From positions 1 through 64,000 of the forward strand of contig CAADVS010000038.1 in NCBI GenBank assembly GCA_900752545.1: a DNA stretch of 64,000 nt. The letters run 5' to 3'. Both the position numbers and the translations under genes were made by a program. The notes beneath the pieces are model-generated. The model saw only the letters and a list, made by a program, of their open reading frames with translations. It searched no databases and was not told the DNA's origin. Source of the DNA: an uncultured Collinsella sp. (lineage in GTDB: Bacteria; Actinomycetota; Coriobacteriia; Coriobacteriales; Coriobacteriaceae). Below are positions 33,510 to 42,122 of this stretch, one piece after another; within the stretch, counting starts at the first letter, position 1, and each line of letters opens with the position of its first letter.

Positions 33510-36014
33510 CTATAGGTAGCGACCGGTAATGCTCTTGGAGCAGGCCGCGATGTCGCCTGGCGTACCGGCGCAGACGATTTGCCCGCCGGCGCCACCACCG
33601 CCCGGGCCCATGTCGATCACGTAATCGGCGTTACGGATAAGGTCGAGATCGTGCTCGATCACGATAACCGTGGCGCCCTTGGCAACGAGACCGTCAAACA
33701 CGTTCAGCAGCACCTGAACATCGAGCGGATGTAGTCCAATCGTGGGCTCGTCGAACACGAATACGGCATCATCCTGCACGCGGCCCATCTCGCTCGCAAG
33801 CTTAAGACGCTGTGCCTCGCCGCCCGAAAGCGCCGGCGTGGGCTCACCAAGCGTGAGATAGCCCAATCCCAGGTCGTGCAAGGTCTGCAAGCGCGTCTGA
33901 ACTTTCTTGAGTCCCAGCGTGGCGTCGATAGCCTCGTCCACACTCATGTCCATGAGCTGCGGCAACGTAAGCAGGCTCCCGTCCTTGCCCTCGCGATGGA
34001 TATGCGAAGCCGCGTCTGCATAACGTGAGCCGCGACATGCCGGGCAAACGATCTCGACATCGGGCAAAAACTGCACGTCGAGCGATATCGAACCCGTGCC
34101 ATCGCACGTGGGGCAGCGCAAGGCACCGGTGTTGTAGCTAAAGGCACCTGCCTTGTAGCCGGCTGCCTTGGCCTCGGACGTACGGGCGAAGGCGCGGCGC
34201 AATTCATCATGGATGTCGGCATAGGTCGCTACCGTCGAGCGAACGTTGGCGCCGATGGGCGTGGCGTCAATCAGATTGGCGCGGGCAATGCCTTCGGCAT
34301 CGACCCAGCGCACGTGCCCCGGCAGGCGCTCGCCGGCTGCCTGCGCCTTAAGCGCCGGGATGAGCGTCTCAAGCACCAACGTCGTCTTACCCGAACCCGA
34401 AACGCCCGTCACCGCAACGAGACGGCCGCGCGGGATATCGACCTCGAGCGGCTTGACGGTATGGATGGTATCGGTCGCCATACGGATATGACCCTGGTCG
34501 AACATTTCGTCGTCAGCCACTTGCGGGCGCAAGCGCTTGGGCTCGGCGCGCAAAAACGGCGCGATACGGCTGCCCCGCGATTGTTCGACCTCGCCTACCG
34601 TACCGGCGGCGATCACGTTGCCGCCACCTGCTCCGGCAACGGGGCCCATCTCAACCAGATAATCAGCCTCGGCCAGCACGCGCGTGTCGTGGTCGACAAC
34701 AACCACGGTGTTGCCGTCATCCACCAGATCGCGCATCACGCCCACCAAGCCGTCGACATTGGCGGGATGCAAGCCGATCGAAGGCTCGTCCAGCACATAA
34801 AGCACACCTGTCGATCGATTACGCACCACGCGGGCAAGCTGCACGCGCTGGCGCTCACCCGTGGAGAGCGTGGCACCGGCGCGGTCGAGTGAAAGGTAAT
34901 CGAGTCCCAGGTCGACTAGACGACGGGCCGCGCTCAAAAACGAATCGCAGATATCCGTCGCCATGGGCCGCATCTCGGACGGCAAGGATGCGGGCACCCC
35001 GCGCACCCACTCAATCGCCTCGCCCAGCGTCATAGCCGCCGCCTGCGCCAGATTGATACCGCGCACCTGGGGCTGGCGTGCAGCCTCGGAGAGACGCGTG
35101 CCGCCGCAATCGCGGCATGGGCCCTCGCGCAAAAAGCGCGCAACGCGTTTTAAGCCCTTATCGTCCTTGACCTTGGCGAGCGCATTCTCGACGGTATAGA
35201 CGGCGTTGTAATAGGTAAAGTCGAGCGGCGTGGCGCCCTCGCCGTTTTTGGGAACGTAGAGAATGTGCTTCTTAACCGCCGGACCGTGGAACACGATATC
35301 GCGCTCTTGAGGCGTGAGCTGGTTAAACGGCACGTCGGTGCGCACGCCCATCTCGCCTGCCACCTGCTTCATCAGATCCCACATGAGCGTGCCCCAAGGA
35401 AGCACCGCGCCCTCGTTGATAGTCTTCGACTCATCGGGCACCAGGCTCGCTTCGTCCACCTCGCGCATAACGCCTGTGCCGCCACAAGTGGGACACGCGC
35501 CGCCGCTATTGAAAGCCAAATCCTCGGCACTCGGCGCGTAGAACTCGCGGTCGCATGTCGGACACGTGAGCGACAGGCCTGCGGCCACGTTAAGGCTCGG
35601 CTCCACGCGCGCCCCGCAGTGCGGGCACACGTGATGGGCGCAGCGGCTAAAGAGCAGACGCAGGCTATTGTTGAGCTCGGTCATGGTGCCAAAAGTGGAA
35701 CGCACGCCCGGCACGCTGGGGCGCTGGTGCAGCGCGAGCGCCGCCGGTACGTGCAGCACCTCGTCCACTTGGGCGTGCTCGGCCTGCGTCAGACGACGGC
35801 GGGTATAGGTGCTGAGCGCCTCCAGGTAACGACGCGAGCCCTCGGCATAAAGAACCCCCAGCGCCAGCGAGCTCTTGCCCGAACCCGACACGCCGGCAAT
35901 ACCCACGAGCTTTCCCAGCGGAATATCGATATCGACGTCCTTGAGGTTATGGACACGCGCACCACGCACCTCGATAGCCTGCGGGCTCATCTTCTGTTCT
36001 GTCACCTTTATCAC
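33510..36014 (-). CDS. Class II UvrA-like ABC protein
   Basis: An 834-residue tandem ABC ATPase of the UvrA type. The first half has GVSGSGKSSL, LSTGERQRV and VLDEPSIGLH; the second has GVSGSGKTTL, LSGGEAQRLKLA and VFDEPTIGLH. Zinc-finger motifs are CPHCG...CPTC in the first half and CPTCDGTGS...CPAC in the second. It is about 100 residues shorter than UvrA and lacks the UvrB-binding insertion, as in UvrA2 and DrrC, which protect DNA from bound drugs. The GTG start lies two bases after the AAA-2 stop; GTG 36005 and ATG 35990 are alternatives. Confidence 0.9.
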   Translation of the reverse strand: MIKVTEQKMSPQAIEVRGARVHNLKDVDIDIPLGKLVGIAGVSGSGKSSLALGVLYAEGSRRYLEALSTYTRRRLTQAEHAQVDEVLHVPAALALHQRPSVPGVRSTFGTMTELNNSLRLLFSRCAHHVCPHCGARVEPSLNVAAGLSLTCPTCDREFYAPSAEDLAFNSGGACPTCGGTGVMREVDEASLVPDESKTINEGAVLPWGTLMWDLMKQVAGEMGVRTDVPFNQLTPQERDIVFHGPAVKKHILYVPKNGEGATPLDFTYYNAVYTVENALAKVKDDKGLKRVARFLREGPCRDCGGTRLSEAARQPQVRGINLAQAAAMTLGEAIEWVRGVPASLPSEMRPMATDICDSFLSAARRLVDLGLDYLSLDRAGATLSTGERQRVQLARVVRNRSTGVLYVLDEPSIGLHPANVDGLVGVMRDLVDDGNTVVVVDHDTRVLAEADYLVEMGPVAGAGGGNVIAAGTVGEVEQSRGSRIAPFLRAEPKRLRPQVADDEMFDQGHIRMATDTIHTVKPLEVDIPRGRLVAVTGVSGSGKTTLVLETLIPALKAQAAGERLPGHVRWVDAEGIARANLIDATPIGANVRSTVATYADIHDELRRAFARTSEAKAAGYKAGAFSYNTGALRCPTCDGTGSISLDVQFLPDVEIVCPACRGSRYADAASHIHREGKDGSLLTLPQLMDMSVDEAIDATLGLKKVQTRLQTLHDLGLGYLTLGEPTPALSGGEAQRLKLASEMGRVQDDAVFVFDEPTIGLHPLDVQVLLNVFDGLVAKGATVIVIEHDLDLIRNADYVIDMGPGGGGAGGQIVCAGTPGDIAACSKSITGRYL

Positions 36015-36015
36015 C

Positions 36016-37134
36016 CTACTCGTGCCATAAAATGCGATCGCTAATGTACGCGCCCAGCATGGGCACGGTAAATCGGACGAGGCCGTATCCGGCAGCCTCG
36101 ATGACGCGCTCGCGAATCAGACTTGCGCGATATTTACTCGCCCAACTCTGAGTACGGTCGCAACGCTCAATGATGTCCGCCATGCGCGTCGGCTTGCCCT
36201 CGTCAGCCGCCATGGCCTCGATAAAGAGGCGCTGCGGACTGCGCAACCCGTAATACAAGGGAGCGTCCACTGCTTCATAGAACTCGGAGATGGCATCCGC
36301 GTGCCCAGCCTCAACATCGCGCTCTTCAATGACCTGCGAGTCACGCCGAACGGCAGACCGCCACATGTAATATCCCACGAGCTGAACCATATAGGGATGC
36401 CCCATGCTCTTGTGTGCCGCAAGGTCCGCTGTCTCCGCGTCAACGTAAAGGCCAGTATCTTTGACCGTCTGGATATATGATTCGCGCACCTTGGGCAAAG
36501 ATATCGCCCCCAGCGTACGCTGCTGGGCACGCCGCAAAAACGTTACGCTCGGCTCTTCGAGCAGATCGTCAACCATGCTGGGTAAGCCGGCGAACACCAG
36601 CGCAAGACCGCGCTGGTCGCTATCGGGCAAGCCCGTGGCATCTTGGTCTCCGAGCACCTGCTGATAGAGAACGGCAAGAGCCGCCAGTTCCTCGATAGAC
36701 GCCGATTGCGCCTCGTCAATCGCAAACAGTATGCCCTTGCCTGGACCGAGCTTCTTGAGGCGCTCGTTGACCAGCCCTCGCAACGTTTCGCCCTTTGCCC
36801 GCGCCGCCTCGACCGACATCCGGCCAAACGACGGACCGAACTCCATTGACGTCACAACGGGCTTATTCGAGTGAAGCGCGTCGGCCAATCGGTCGCATAA
36901 GCCAAGCGAAGCGGAATCGGAGATAACCGCCCATCCGCGCTCGCTGGCTAGACGTTGCAGCTCCCGCAGGAGAACCGTTTTGCCGCAGCCGCGGTTTCCC
37001 GTAATGAGCATGAGCCTACCCGGCGCTCCGGCGCCGTTATCGAGCCCTTCCTCGAAATCTTCGACGACCGACTCGCGACCGATGAGTATCGGAGGCCGCT
37101 TGCCAGCCGTGGGCTTAAAGGGATTTGGATTCAT
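36016..37134 (-). CDS. AAA-type ATPase with C-terminal winged helix (AAA-2)
   Basis: A 372-residue paralogue of AAA-1 with the same order: NPNPFKPTAGKRPPILIGR, Walker A GNRGCGKT (46-53), Walker B GILFAIDEAQ, AGLPSMVDDLLEEPSVTFLRRAQQ, then a winged helix (TRMADIIERCDRTQSWASKYRASLI). GAGGAGG precedes the ATG. Its stop and the uvrA2 start are two bases apart, so the two are translationally coupled. It may act with the UvrA-like protein on DNA. Three TATACC repeats lie in its promoter. Confidence 0.85.
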   Translation of the reverse strand: MNPNPFKPTAGKRPPILIGRESVVEDFEEGLDNGAGAPGRLMLITGNRGCGKTVLLRELQRLASERGWAVISDSASLGLCDRLADALHSNKPVVTSMEFGPSFGRMSVEAARAKGETLRGLVNERLKKLGPGKGILFAIDEAQSASIEELAALAVLYQQVLGDQDATGLPDSDQRGLALVFAGLPSMVDDLLEEPSVTFLRRAQQRTLGAISLPKVRESYIQTVKDTGLYVDAETADLAAHKSMGHPYMVQLVGYYMWRSAVRRDSQVIEERDVEAGHADAISEFYEAVDAPLYYGLRSPQRLFIEAMAADEGKPTRMADIIERCDRTQSWASKYRASLIRERVIEAAGYGLVRFTVPMLGAYISDRILWHE

Positions 37135-37164
37135 GTCGGCCTCCTCGGATTGGCAAACCCTGGT

Positions 37165-37200
37165 AATAGTTATACCAACTTATACCGAGTTATACCAATA
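37165..37200 (-). promoter_or_regulatory. Three 10-bp TATACC direct repeats upstream of AAA-2
   Basis: TATACCAACT, TATACCGAGT and TATACCAATA follow one another exactly (37171-37200), one DNA turn apart, and TGGTA lies inverted just before them. The array is 36-66 bases upstream of the AAA-2 start. It looks like a cooperative binding site. Confidence 0.55.
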
Positions 37201-37201
37201 G

Positions 37202-37234
37202 CATGTGACAAAGGAACTGTCCCTTTGTCACATG
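37202..37234. repeat. Palindromic element overlapping the TetM-like stop
   Basis: CATGTGACAAAGG and CCCTTTGTCACATG flank AACTGT in an almost perfect palindrome. The right arm contains the stop codon of the GTPase gene. It is the closest relative of the element at 32218. Confidence 0.8.
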
Positions 37235-39231
37235 TGGCCGAAAAACTCGGCGTCTGCTGCTCGCCAGGGGCGGAAGGTGGCGGGATCGATCTTTACGTGC
37301 GCCGCGGCGGGTACGTCGTACCATTTGACCGTGTAACCGGCGCCGTGAGAGCAAAAGACCGAGTCGGGCGTGTTGGGCAGATCGGCCTCGGGCTCATAGG
37401 CGGCAGCCTCTATAACGCGCTCGGCATCATGGCAAGCCGCATAGCCGGCAAACTCCAGGTACAGATGTCCGCGACCGCTCGTGTAGGCAGCCACCTCCAG
37501 CGCGTAATCCTGCACCTCGGATGCCGGCACGCGACCCATAAGCTTCGCCCGGTCTCCCGCCATCGTCGGCGGCTCGTACTCGGCACCCATGCGTGTGGCA
37601 TCCGAGAGCGCCCGGCCCACGCACTCCCCCGGCACCTCGAGTTCAAAGCGATACCACGGCTCCAACAGCACCGCCGCGCCGGCCTCACGCGCCTGCATCA
37701 AACCCTGACGAATCGCGCGGTACGTGGCCTGGCGAAAATCGCCGCCCTCGGTGTGTTTGGCATGCGCACGGCCGCCCGTGAGCGTAATGCGCACATCGGT
37801 GATGGGCGAGCCGGTCAGCACGCCCAGGTGATCGCGCTCCATGGCGTTGGTGAGTGCCAAACGCTGCCAGTTAAGATCGAGCTCGTCGGTCGAGGTCACG
37901 GTGCCAGACTGCACGCCCGAACCCGCTGCCAACGGCTCCAGGCGCAGATGCACCTCGGCATAGTGGCGCAGTGGCTCAAAGTGGCCCACGCCCTCGACCG
38001 GCTGCGAAATAGTCTCCTTATAGAGAATGCCGCCAGACTCAAACGCAACCGAAAGGCCAAAGCGATCGGCCAACATCCGCTGCACGACCTCGAGTTGCAC
38101 GGCGCCCATCAACTGCAAATGAATCTGCTCAAGATGCGTATTCCAGCTTACGCCGAGCATGGGATCTTCGTCCGCCAGCTCAGTCAACGCTTTGAACACC
38201 GCATGGACATCGTGTTCGCCCGGAAGCACCGTATAGGTGAGAACTGGCGCAATGACGGGCGCATCGCCCGCGGGCTCCGCACCCAGGGCGTCCCCTGGGC
38301 GAACGTGCGCAAGACCCGTCACGGCACAAATACCGCCAGCGGCAACTTCTTGGGCAAGCTCATACTTCTCGCCGTTATAGATGCGTACCTGATCGACCTT
38401 CTGCTCCCATGCCTCGGCACCGGAACGTCCGCCAATCACCTGCTTGGCATGCAGCGTGCCGCCCGTCACCTTGACCCAGGTAAGACGCTCACCGCGATCC
38501 CCGCGGCTGACACGATAGACGCGCGCGGCAAACTCCGGGAGCCACGCCTGTTCACGCATCAGCGCGCATATGCCATCCAGCAGCTCGTCCACACCTTGGT
38601 CCTTAAGCGCCGAGCCGGCAAAGCAGGGAAAGAGCTTGCGCTCGGCAACCATGCGCGACAGCGTCGCGACGGAAAGCTCACCCGTCTCGAGAAACTCCTC
38701 GAGCGCCGCCTCGTCCAACGCAGCAGCGTCCTCCTGAACGGCGCCGCCCGCCAGCAGTTCGTTGGCATCCAGGCAGCCTTCGGAAAGACGCTGCCCGAGC
38801 TGTGCCAGCAAAACATCGCGGCCGGGATTCTCCAAATCGATTTTGTTGATAAAGATGAACGTCGGGATGTCATAGCGCGCAAGCAGGCGCCACAGGGTTT
38901 CGGTATGCCCCTGCACGCCATCGTTGGCACCCACAACCAAAATCGCGTAGTCCAGGGCGCGCAACGTGCGCTCAGCCTCGGCCGAAAAATCGACGTGGCC
39001 GGGCGCATCCACGAGCATGACGTGGGTATCACCGTGGTCGAGCACGGCCTGCGACGAGAAAATCGTAATGCCACGCTCGCGCTCGATCTCGTTCGTATCC
39101 AAATGCGAATCGCCATCGTCCACGCGGCCGCGCTTGCGAATGCGACCCGCGTTGAACAGCATGGCCTCGGCCAACGTGGTCTTGCCGGCATCGACATGCG
39201 CCAAGATTCCAACGACCGCTTGCTTCGACAT
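37228..39231 (-). CDS. TetM-like translation factor GTPase
   Basis: A 667-residue EF-G-like protein of the ribosomal-protection group. GTPase motifs are AHVDAGKTT, RGITI, DAPGH and NKID. Later domains carry LQLMGAVQLEVVQRML and the C-terminal SVFCSHGAGYTVKWYDV. Chromosomal members with this ending are common in Firmicutes and actinobacteria and need not give tetracycline resistance; TetM and TetW are about 640 residues. AGAGGAGAGCC precedes the ATG at 39231. It is monocistronic. Resistance is possible but not shown. Confidence 0.85.
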   Translation of the reverse strand: MSKQAVVGILAHVDAGKTTLAEAMLFNAGRIRKRGRVDDGDSHLDTNEIERERGITIFSSQAVLDHGDTHVMLVDAPGHVDFSAEAERTLRALDYAILVVGANDGVQGHTETLWRLLARYDIPTFIFINKIDLENPGRDVLLAQLGQRLSEGCLDANELLAGGAVQEDAAALDEAALEEFLETGELSVATLSRMVAERKLFPCFAGSALKDQGVDELLDGICALMREQAWLPEFAARVYRVSRGDRGERLTWVKVTGGTLHAKQVIGGRSGAEAWEQKVDQVRIYNGEKYELAQEVAAGGICAVTGLAHVRPGDALGAEPAGDAPVIAPVLTYTVLPGEHDVHAVFKALTELADEDPMLGVSWNTHLEQIHLQLMGAVQLEVVQRMLADRFGLSVAFESGGILYKETISQPVEGVGHFEPLRHYAEVHLRLEPLAAGSGVQSGTVTSTDELDLNWQRLALTNAMERDHLGVLTGSPITDVRITLTGGRAHAKHTEGGDFRQATYRAIRQGLMQAREAGAAVLLEPWYRFELEVPGECVGRALSDATRMGAEYEPPTMAGDRAKLMGRVPASEVQDYALEVAAYTSGRGHLYLEFAGYAACHDAERVIEAAAYEPEADLPNTPDSVFCSHGAGYTVKWYDVPAAAHVKIDPATFRPWRAADAEFFGHM

Positions 39232-39536
39232 GGCTCTCCTCTTATTACGAGCCCATCGCACGCGGCAACGGGCGTTCACGCTCCACACTGGATGATACAA
39301 TTTACGGGCCGGCGGGCGAAGCGGGCCCTATCCCCCGACCGAGCTCATCGCCCCGCGTTGCCGCGCGGCGATTTTCGTAGGTTCGCGCCTTGCGAAAGCC
39401 GGCACCTCCCCATTTTGTCTGCCCGGGCTCATCTGGGGCGATAACAACGCGAGCCCCACAACAACGCGTTTTACCAAAAATGGCCCCACTCGGGGCCATT
39501 TTCATTTCGGTGAAACGCTGGTATGTGACTCGGCCT
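39232..39536. other. Leader region of the TetM-like gene
   Basis: This 305-base gap holds the terminator of the GNAT gene (39475-39503) and the upstream region of the GTPase gene. GC-rich inverted segments lie near 39301-39330 and 39350-39420. TTGTATCATCC on the minus strand could be a promoter. No leader peptide or known attenuator was recognised. Confidence 0.4.
39475..39503. terminator. Terminator of the GNAT gene
   Basis: AAAATGGCCCC-N4-GGGGCCATTTT is a perfect 11-bp stem with A and T runs on both sides, followed by TTTTTGG on the minus strand. Confidence 0.88.
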
Positions 39537-40025
39537 TTATGCCTCGCGCAGCCAATCAAACGCGACGCGCGGCGTACCGTCCGACACATATACGATACCG
39601 GCGCGCTTAAACCCCGCCTTAATACTCGCGCCTTGCATGGGCAGGTTATCCTGATGCGTGTCGATACGCAGGTGGTTGGCGCGCTCCTTGGCAAAGGCAA
39701 ACATCGCAGCCGCGATGCCGTGCGCGGTGCCATCGGACGCCACACGGTGCAGCACGGCGTACGGAGTGTCGCTGCGCCATTGACCGTCCTCAATGACGTC
39801 ATAGCACTCGTCCGGACCCGGTAAAAAGGCAAACGTCGCCACCACGCGACCGTCGACTTCGCACACATAACTGCCACCAGCGGCAATATCGGCAGCCAGT
39901 TGCTCGGCCGAAGGCGTGCCCTCGGGCCACTGCGTGGCGTTGCCATGCGCGCGCATAAAGGCGCGGGCCACGTCATAGATAGCCATGACGGCGGGAGTGT
40001 CGGTATCGAGGGTTTTTCTGATCAT
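39537..40025 (-). CDS. GNAT-family N-acetyltransferase
   Basis: A 162-residue acyl-CoA-dependent acetyltransferase. The N-terminal strand-helix (MIRKTLDTDTPAVMAIYDVARAFMRAHGNATQWPEG), the central VVATFAFLPG and the later AAMFAFAKERANHLRIDTHQDNLPMQ fit the fold. The ATG at 40025 or the GTG just before it can be the start. It is divergent from a small gene across a TTGGTATCA palindrome. The substrate is unknown. Confidence 0.85.
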   Translation of the reverse strand: MIRKTLDTDTPAVMAIYDVARAFMRAHGNATQWPEGTPSAEQLAADIAAGGSYVCEVDGRVVATFAFLPGPDECYDVIEDGQWRSDTPYAVLHRVASDGTAHGIAAAMFAFAKERANHLRIDTHQDNLPMQGASIKAGFKRAGIVYVSDGTPRVAFDWLREA

Positions 40026-40046
40026 CACGCGGCGACCTCACGTTTA

Positions 40047-40078
40047 TTGGTATCACTTTGATTGAGCAATGATACCAA
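40047..40078. promoter_or_regulatory. Inverted repeat between divergent GNAT and small Zn-ribbon genes
   Basis: TTGGTATCA (40047-40055) and TGATACCAA (40070-40078) are perfectly complementary around a 14-base spacer, placed to control both genes. Confidence 0.5.
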
Positions 40079-40102
40079 CGTTTTGAGAAGGGCGCGAAGC
40101 AG

Positions 40103-40399
40103 ATGGGAAGCAAAAAGCGAGCCGCCTGGTCAAAGGCCAAAAGCGAGTTTTTAGGCGCTGCCACCGGCGGCGATATGAGCGACCTGTTTGCACGCGAGGA
40201 CGAGCGCCGCGACGCCCTGGACGCCGAGCGCGATGAAGCTTGGCGCTACAAGTCGTGCGAGCGCAAAAACCGTTACGACACGCGTGCCGAGGCCGAGGCC
40301 GTTATGGCCGACTGCGAAAACCGCGGACGCCGCGGGCTGGCCTGCTACAAATGCGAATACTGCGGCGGCTGGCACCTGACGTCGCACCCTTGGAAATAG
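40103..40399 (+). CDS. Small zinc-ribbon-like protein
   Basis: A 98-residue basic protein without a recognised family. The N-terminal half is charged and helical (DLFAREDERRDALDAERDEAWRYKSCERKNRYDT). The C-terminal half has CYKCEYCGGWHLTSHP, which with the two earlier Cys residues forms a probable zinc site. Similar endings occur in short phage and actinobacterial proteins. The ATG start follows GAAGGGCGCGAAGCAG. Function unknown. Confidence 0.75.
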   Translation: MGSKKRAAWSKAKSEFLGAATGGDMSDLFAREDERRDALDAERDEAWRYKSCERKNRYDTRAEAEAVMADCENRGRRGLACYKCEYCGGWHLTSHPWK

Positions 40400-40447
40400 G
40401 CCCCGCATCGACACGGCACCGATGGAGCGTCAACCATCGTACGCAAG

Positions 40448-41152
40448 CTACGGGCGCGGCGGCACCAAAACATCGTAGCGAACGGCCTTGCCCGCAAGCT
40501 GATAGCTCGGCTTAACGCCGGCAAGCAGTGGCCCCTTCACCGGCCGTTTGATAACGACCTTGCGCGGCCGCACCGCAAGCGCGGCTTCGACCAGCGCCTC
40601 CTCATCGGCACACGGCTGCTCCAGATGGTGCAAGAGTTGGAACTTCTTTTTCACCGCCGCGCTCTTGGTGCGCTCGGGAAACATGGGGTCCAGATACACC
40701 ACGTCGGGAGCCGCGAGCTCGCCCTGCCCGATCAACTCAGCTGCATGGCGAAGGCCGGCAATACTGTCCTCGCCCGCATGTAAGCGCATGCGTGACACGG
40801 CAGCCGCAAGCGCCGGATCATCTGCCGCGCGATCCAGGGCATCCTGAAGCAGCGCCGCGATCACGCAATCCTGCTCATACAGATCGACGGTAAAGCCCGC
40901 GGCCGCCAGCAGCAGCGAATCCTCGCCAAAGCCTGCCGTGGCGTCAATCGCCCATGGGCTCTCGATGCCTTTTGCGCGCGCAGCCTTTACCAGCAGCTCT
41001 TGCTGCAGACGGCCCTGCTTGAGCCGCGGAAGCATGCGGTCAAAATCGGCACGCAGCTCCATCGTGCCGTCGGTGAGCGTGAGGCCCTCGGACTTCCCGG
41101 TCAGCTCAAGCCCCGCGGCCCGAGCAACAGAAAAGGGATCGACGACACCCAT
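40448..41152 (-). CDS. rsmJ: 16S rRNA m2G1516 methyltransferase-like
   Basis: A 234-residue SAM-dependent methyltransferase of the RsmJ family. The SAM loop is IDATAGFGEDSLLLAAAG and the catalytic/base-binding motif is YLDPMFPE. The ending KPSYQLAGKAVRYDVLV is typical. AAGGAGTACCC precedes the ATG. It is convergent with the small zinc-ribbon gene. Confidence 0.9.
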   Translation of the reverse strand: MGVVDPFSVARAAGLELTGKSEGLTLTDGTMELRADFDRMLPRLKQGRLQQELLVKAARAKGIESPWAIDATAGFGEDSLLLAAAGFTVDLYEQDCVIAALLQDALDRAADDPALAAAVSRMRLHAGEDSIAGLRHAAELIGQGELAAPDVVYLDPMFPERTKSAAVKKKFQLLHHLEQPCADEEALVEAALAVRPRKVVIKRPVKGPLLAGVKPSYQLAGKAVRYDVLVPPRP

Positions 41153-41215
41153 GGGTACTCCTTAACAAGCTAAACGAATACGTGAGCGCCGTTCATGCCA
41201 GCACCCAACCGTCCG

Positions 41216-41359
41216 CTATTGTCCCACATGCGACATGGCCCACAGCATCCCAATGCAAAGCACCGCCATCAATCCCGTGCACACGGCAGCGATCACAGAA
41301 TCACCCATGCGCCTTCCCAACGACCGCGGCTCACGCACTTGCCCTGCTCCGTACATCAT
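41216..41359 (-). CDS. Small single-pass membrane protein (47 residues)
   Basis: The frame reads MMYGAGQVREPRSL, a short basic stretch and one hydrophobic helix (VIAAVCTGLMAVLCIGMLWAM). A strong AAGGAGGAGTC lies directly before the ATG at 41359. A longer in-frame opening to 41425 has no such site. Basic residues before the helix suggest the N-terminus is inside the cell. No family recognised. Confidence 0.6.
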   Translation of the reverse strand: MMYGAGQVREPRSLGRRMGDSVIAAVCTGLMAVLCIGMLWAMSHVGQ

Positions 41360-41533
41360 GACTCCTCCTTGAGACCAGCTCCTTGTTACGGCCTCATCAT
41401 CGCAGCGCCGCACATGGGCTGCCATCGATTTGGCTTACGTCCAGCTTTCCTTTTTGAAAGGTTGGGGTGGGCTGCGCGGGGTCAAAGCGCTTTCAGGCGC
41501 ATGCATCGCCGCGTTGAACTACAATGTGCTTCA

Positions 41534-41573
41534 CCATATGTGCAGCACATGGGGTACGTCAGATTGACGTACT
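41534..41573 (+). promoter_or_regulatory. Palindromes upstream of a four-helix membrane protein
   Basis: GTACGTCA-N3-TGACGTAC (41555-41573) lies just before the ribosome binding site, and ATGTGCAGCACAT just before that. Either could be a repressor site or a leader hairpin. Confidence 0.45.
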
Positions 41574-41592
41574 CGTATCGAAAGGACCAGCC

Positions 41593-41994
41593 ATGAGTTC
41601 CGCTCGCAAGACTCTCAAAATCCTTGCCCTCGTCTACTTTGTTTTGGGCATCGCCAGCCTCGTCATCGCCGGCGTCGGCATCGCGACCGGCAACCTCGAT
41701 TCCACGTACGGGTCGAACGCCATGCTCGCCGCGGTCGTGCTGGTCGCCAAGGGCCTCATCGATCTCGCCGCGGGCGTTGCGGGCATCAAGGGCGCCAACA
41801 AGCCTTCGCAGGTGGATGGTGCGTTTAAGCTCGGCATCGTTGCCGCAATCGCCACGATTGCGCAGGCCGCGCTCACGCTTCCCGCGCTCGGCGGCAGCTC
41901 CGTCAATATCGTCGCCTTTGTCATCGTGGTCTACGACCTGTTCTTTGTTCAGCAGGCACACGCCGTTAAGGCCGAGAACAAGGACCGCCTGTAA
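41593..41994 (+). CDS. Four-helix membrane protein, unknown function
   Basis: A 133-residue protein with four predicted hydrophobic segments (ILALVYFVLGIASLVIAGVG, AMLAAVVLVAKGLIDLAAGVAG, LGIVAAIATIAQAALTL, VNIVAFVIVVYDLFF) and charged ends. GAAAGGACCAGCC precedes the ATG at 41593. It has its own terminator and sits alone. No catalytic residues stand out. Confidence 0.75.
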   Translation: MSSARKTLKILALVYFVLGIASLVIAGVGIATGNLDSTYGSNAMLAAVVLVAKGLIDLAAGVAGIKGANKPSQVDGAFKLGIVAAIATIAQAALTLPALGGSSVNIVAFVIVVYDLFFVQQAHAVKAENKDRL

Positions 41995-42032
41995 GCGCTC
42001 GCTTCTCATAACCTCTGCAGCCAAGCAACTAA

Positions 42033-42070
42033 AAAGGGCCGATCGCGCATCTCCGCGGTCGGCCCTTTAC
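42033..42070 (+). terminator. Terminator of the four-helix protein gene
   Basis: AAGGGCCGA pairs with TCGGCCCTT around a 17-base loop, then TACG. It lies 38 bases past the stop. Confidence 0.8.
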
Positions 42071-42084
42071 GTTTGCCCAGACAA

Positions 42085-42122
42085 AACCTACCAAAACAAA
42101 CCTGTCCCTTTTTGGCAGGTTG
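42085..42122. repeat. Palindromic element (GGGACAGG family) next to the rlmA stop
   Basis: AACCTACCAAAA and TTTTGGCAGGTT flank CAAACCTGTCCC. It repeats almost exactly one arm of the 21419-21520 element and abuts the rlmA stop codon. Confidence 0.8.

Noticed and set aside
36955..39444. 829-codon open frame on the plus strand
   Set aside because: It runs antisense to the TetM-like gene and AAA-2, is rich in His and Arg, has no family motif and no good start. It is a by-product of high G+C.
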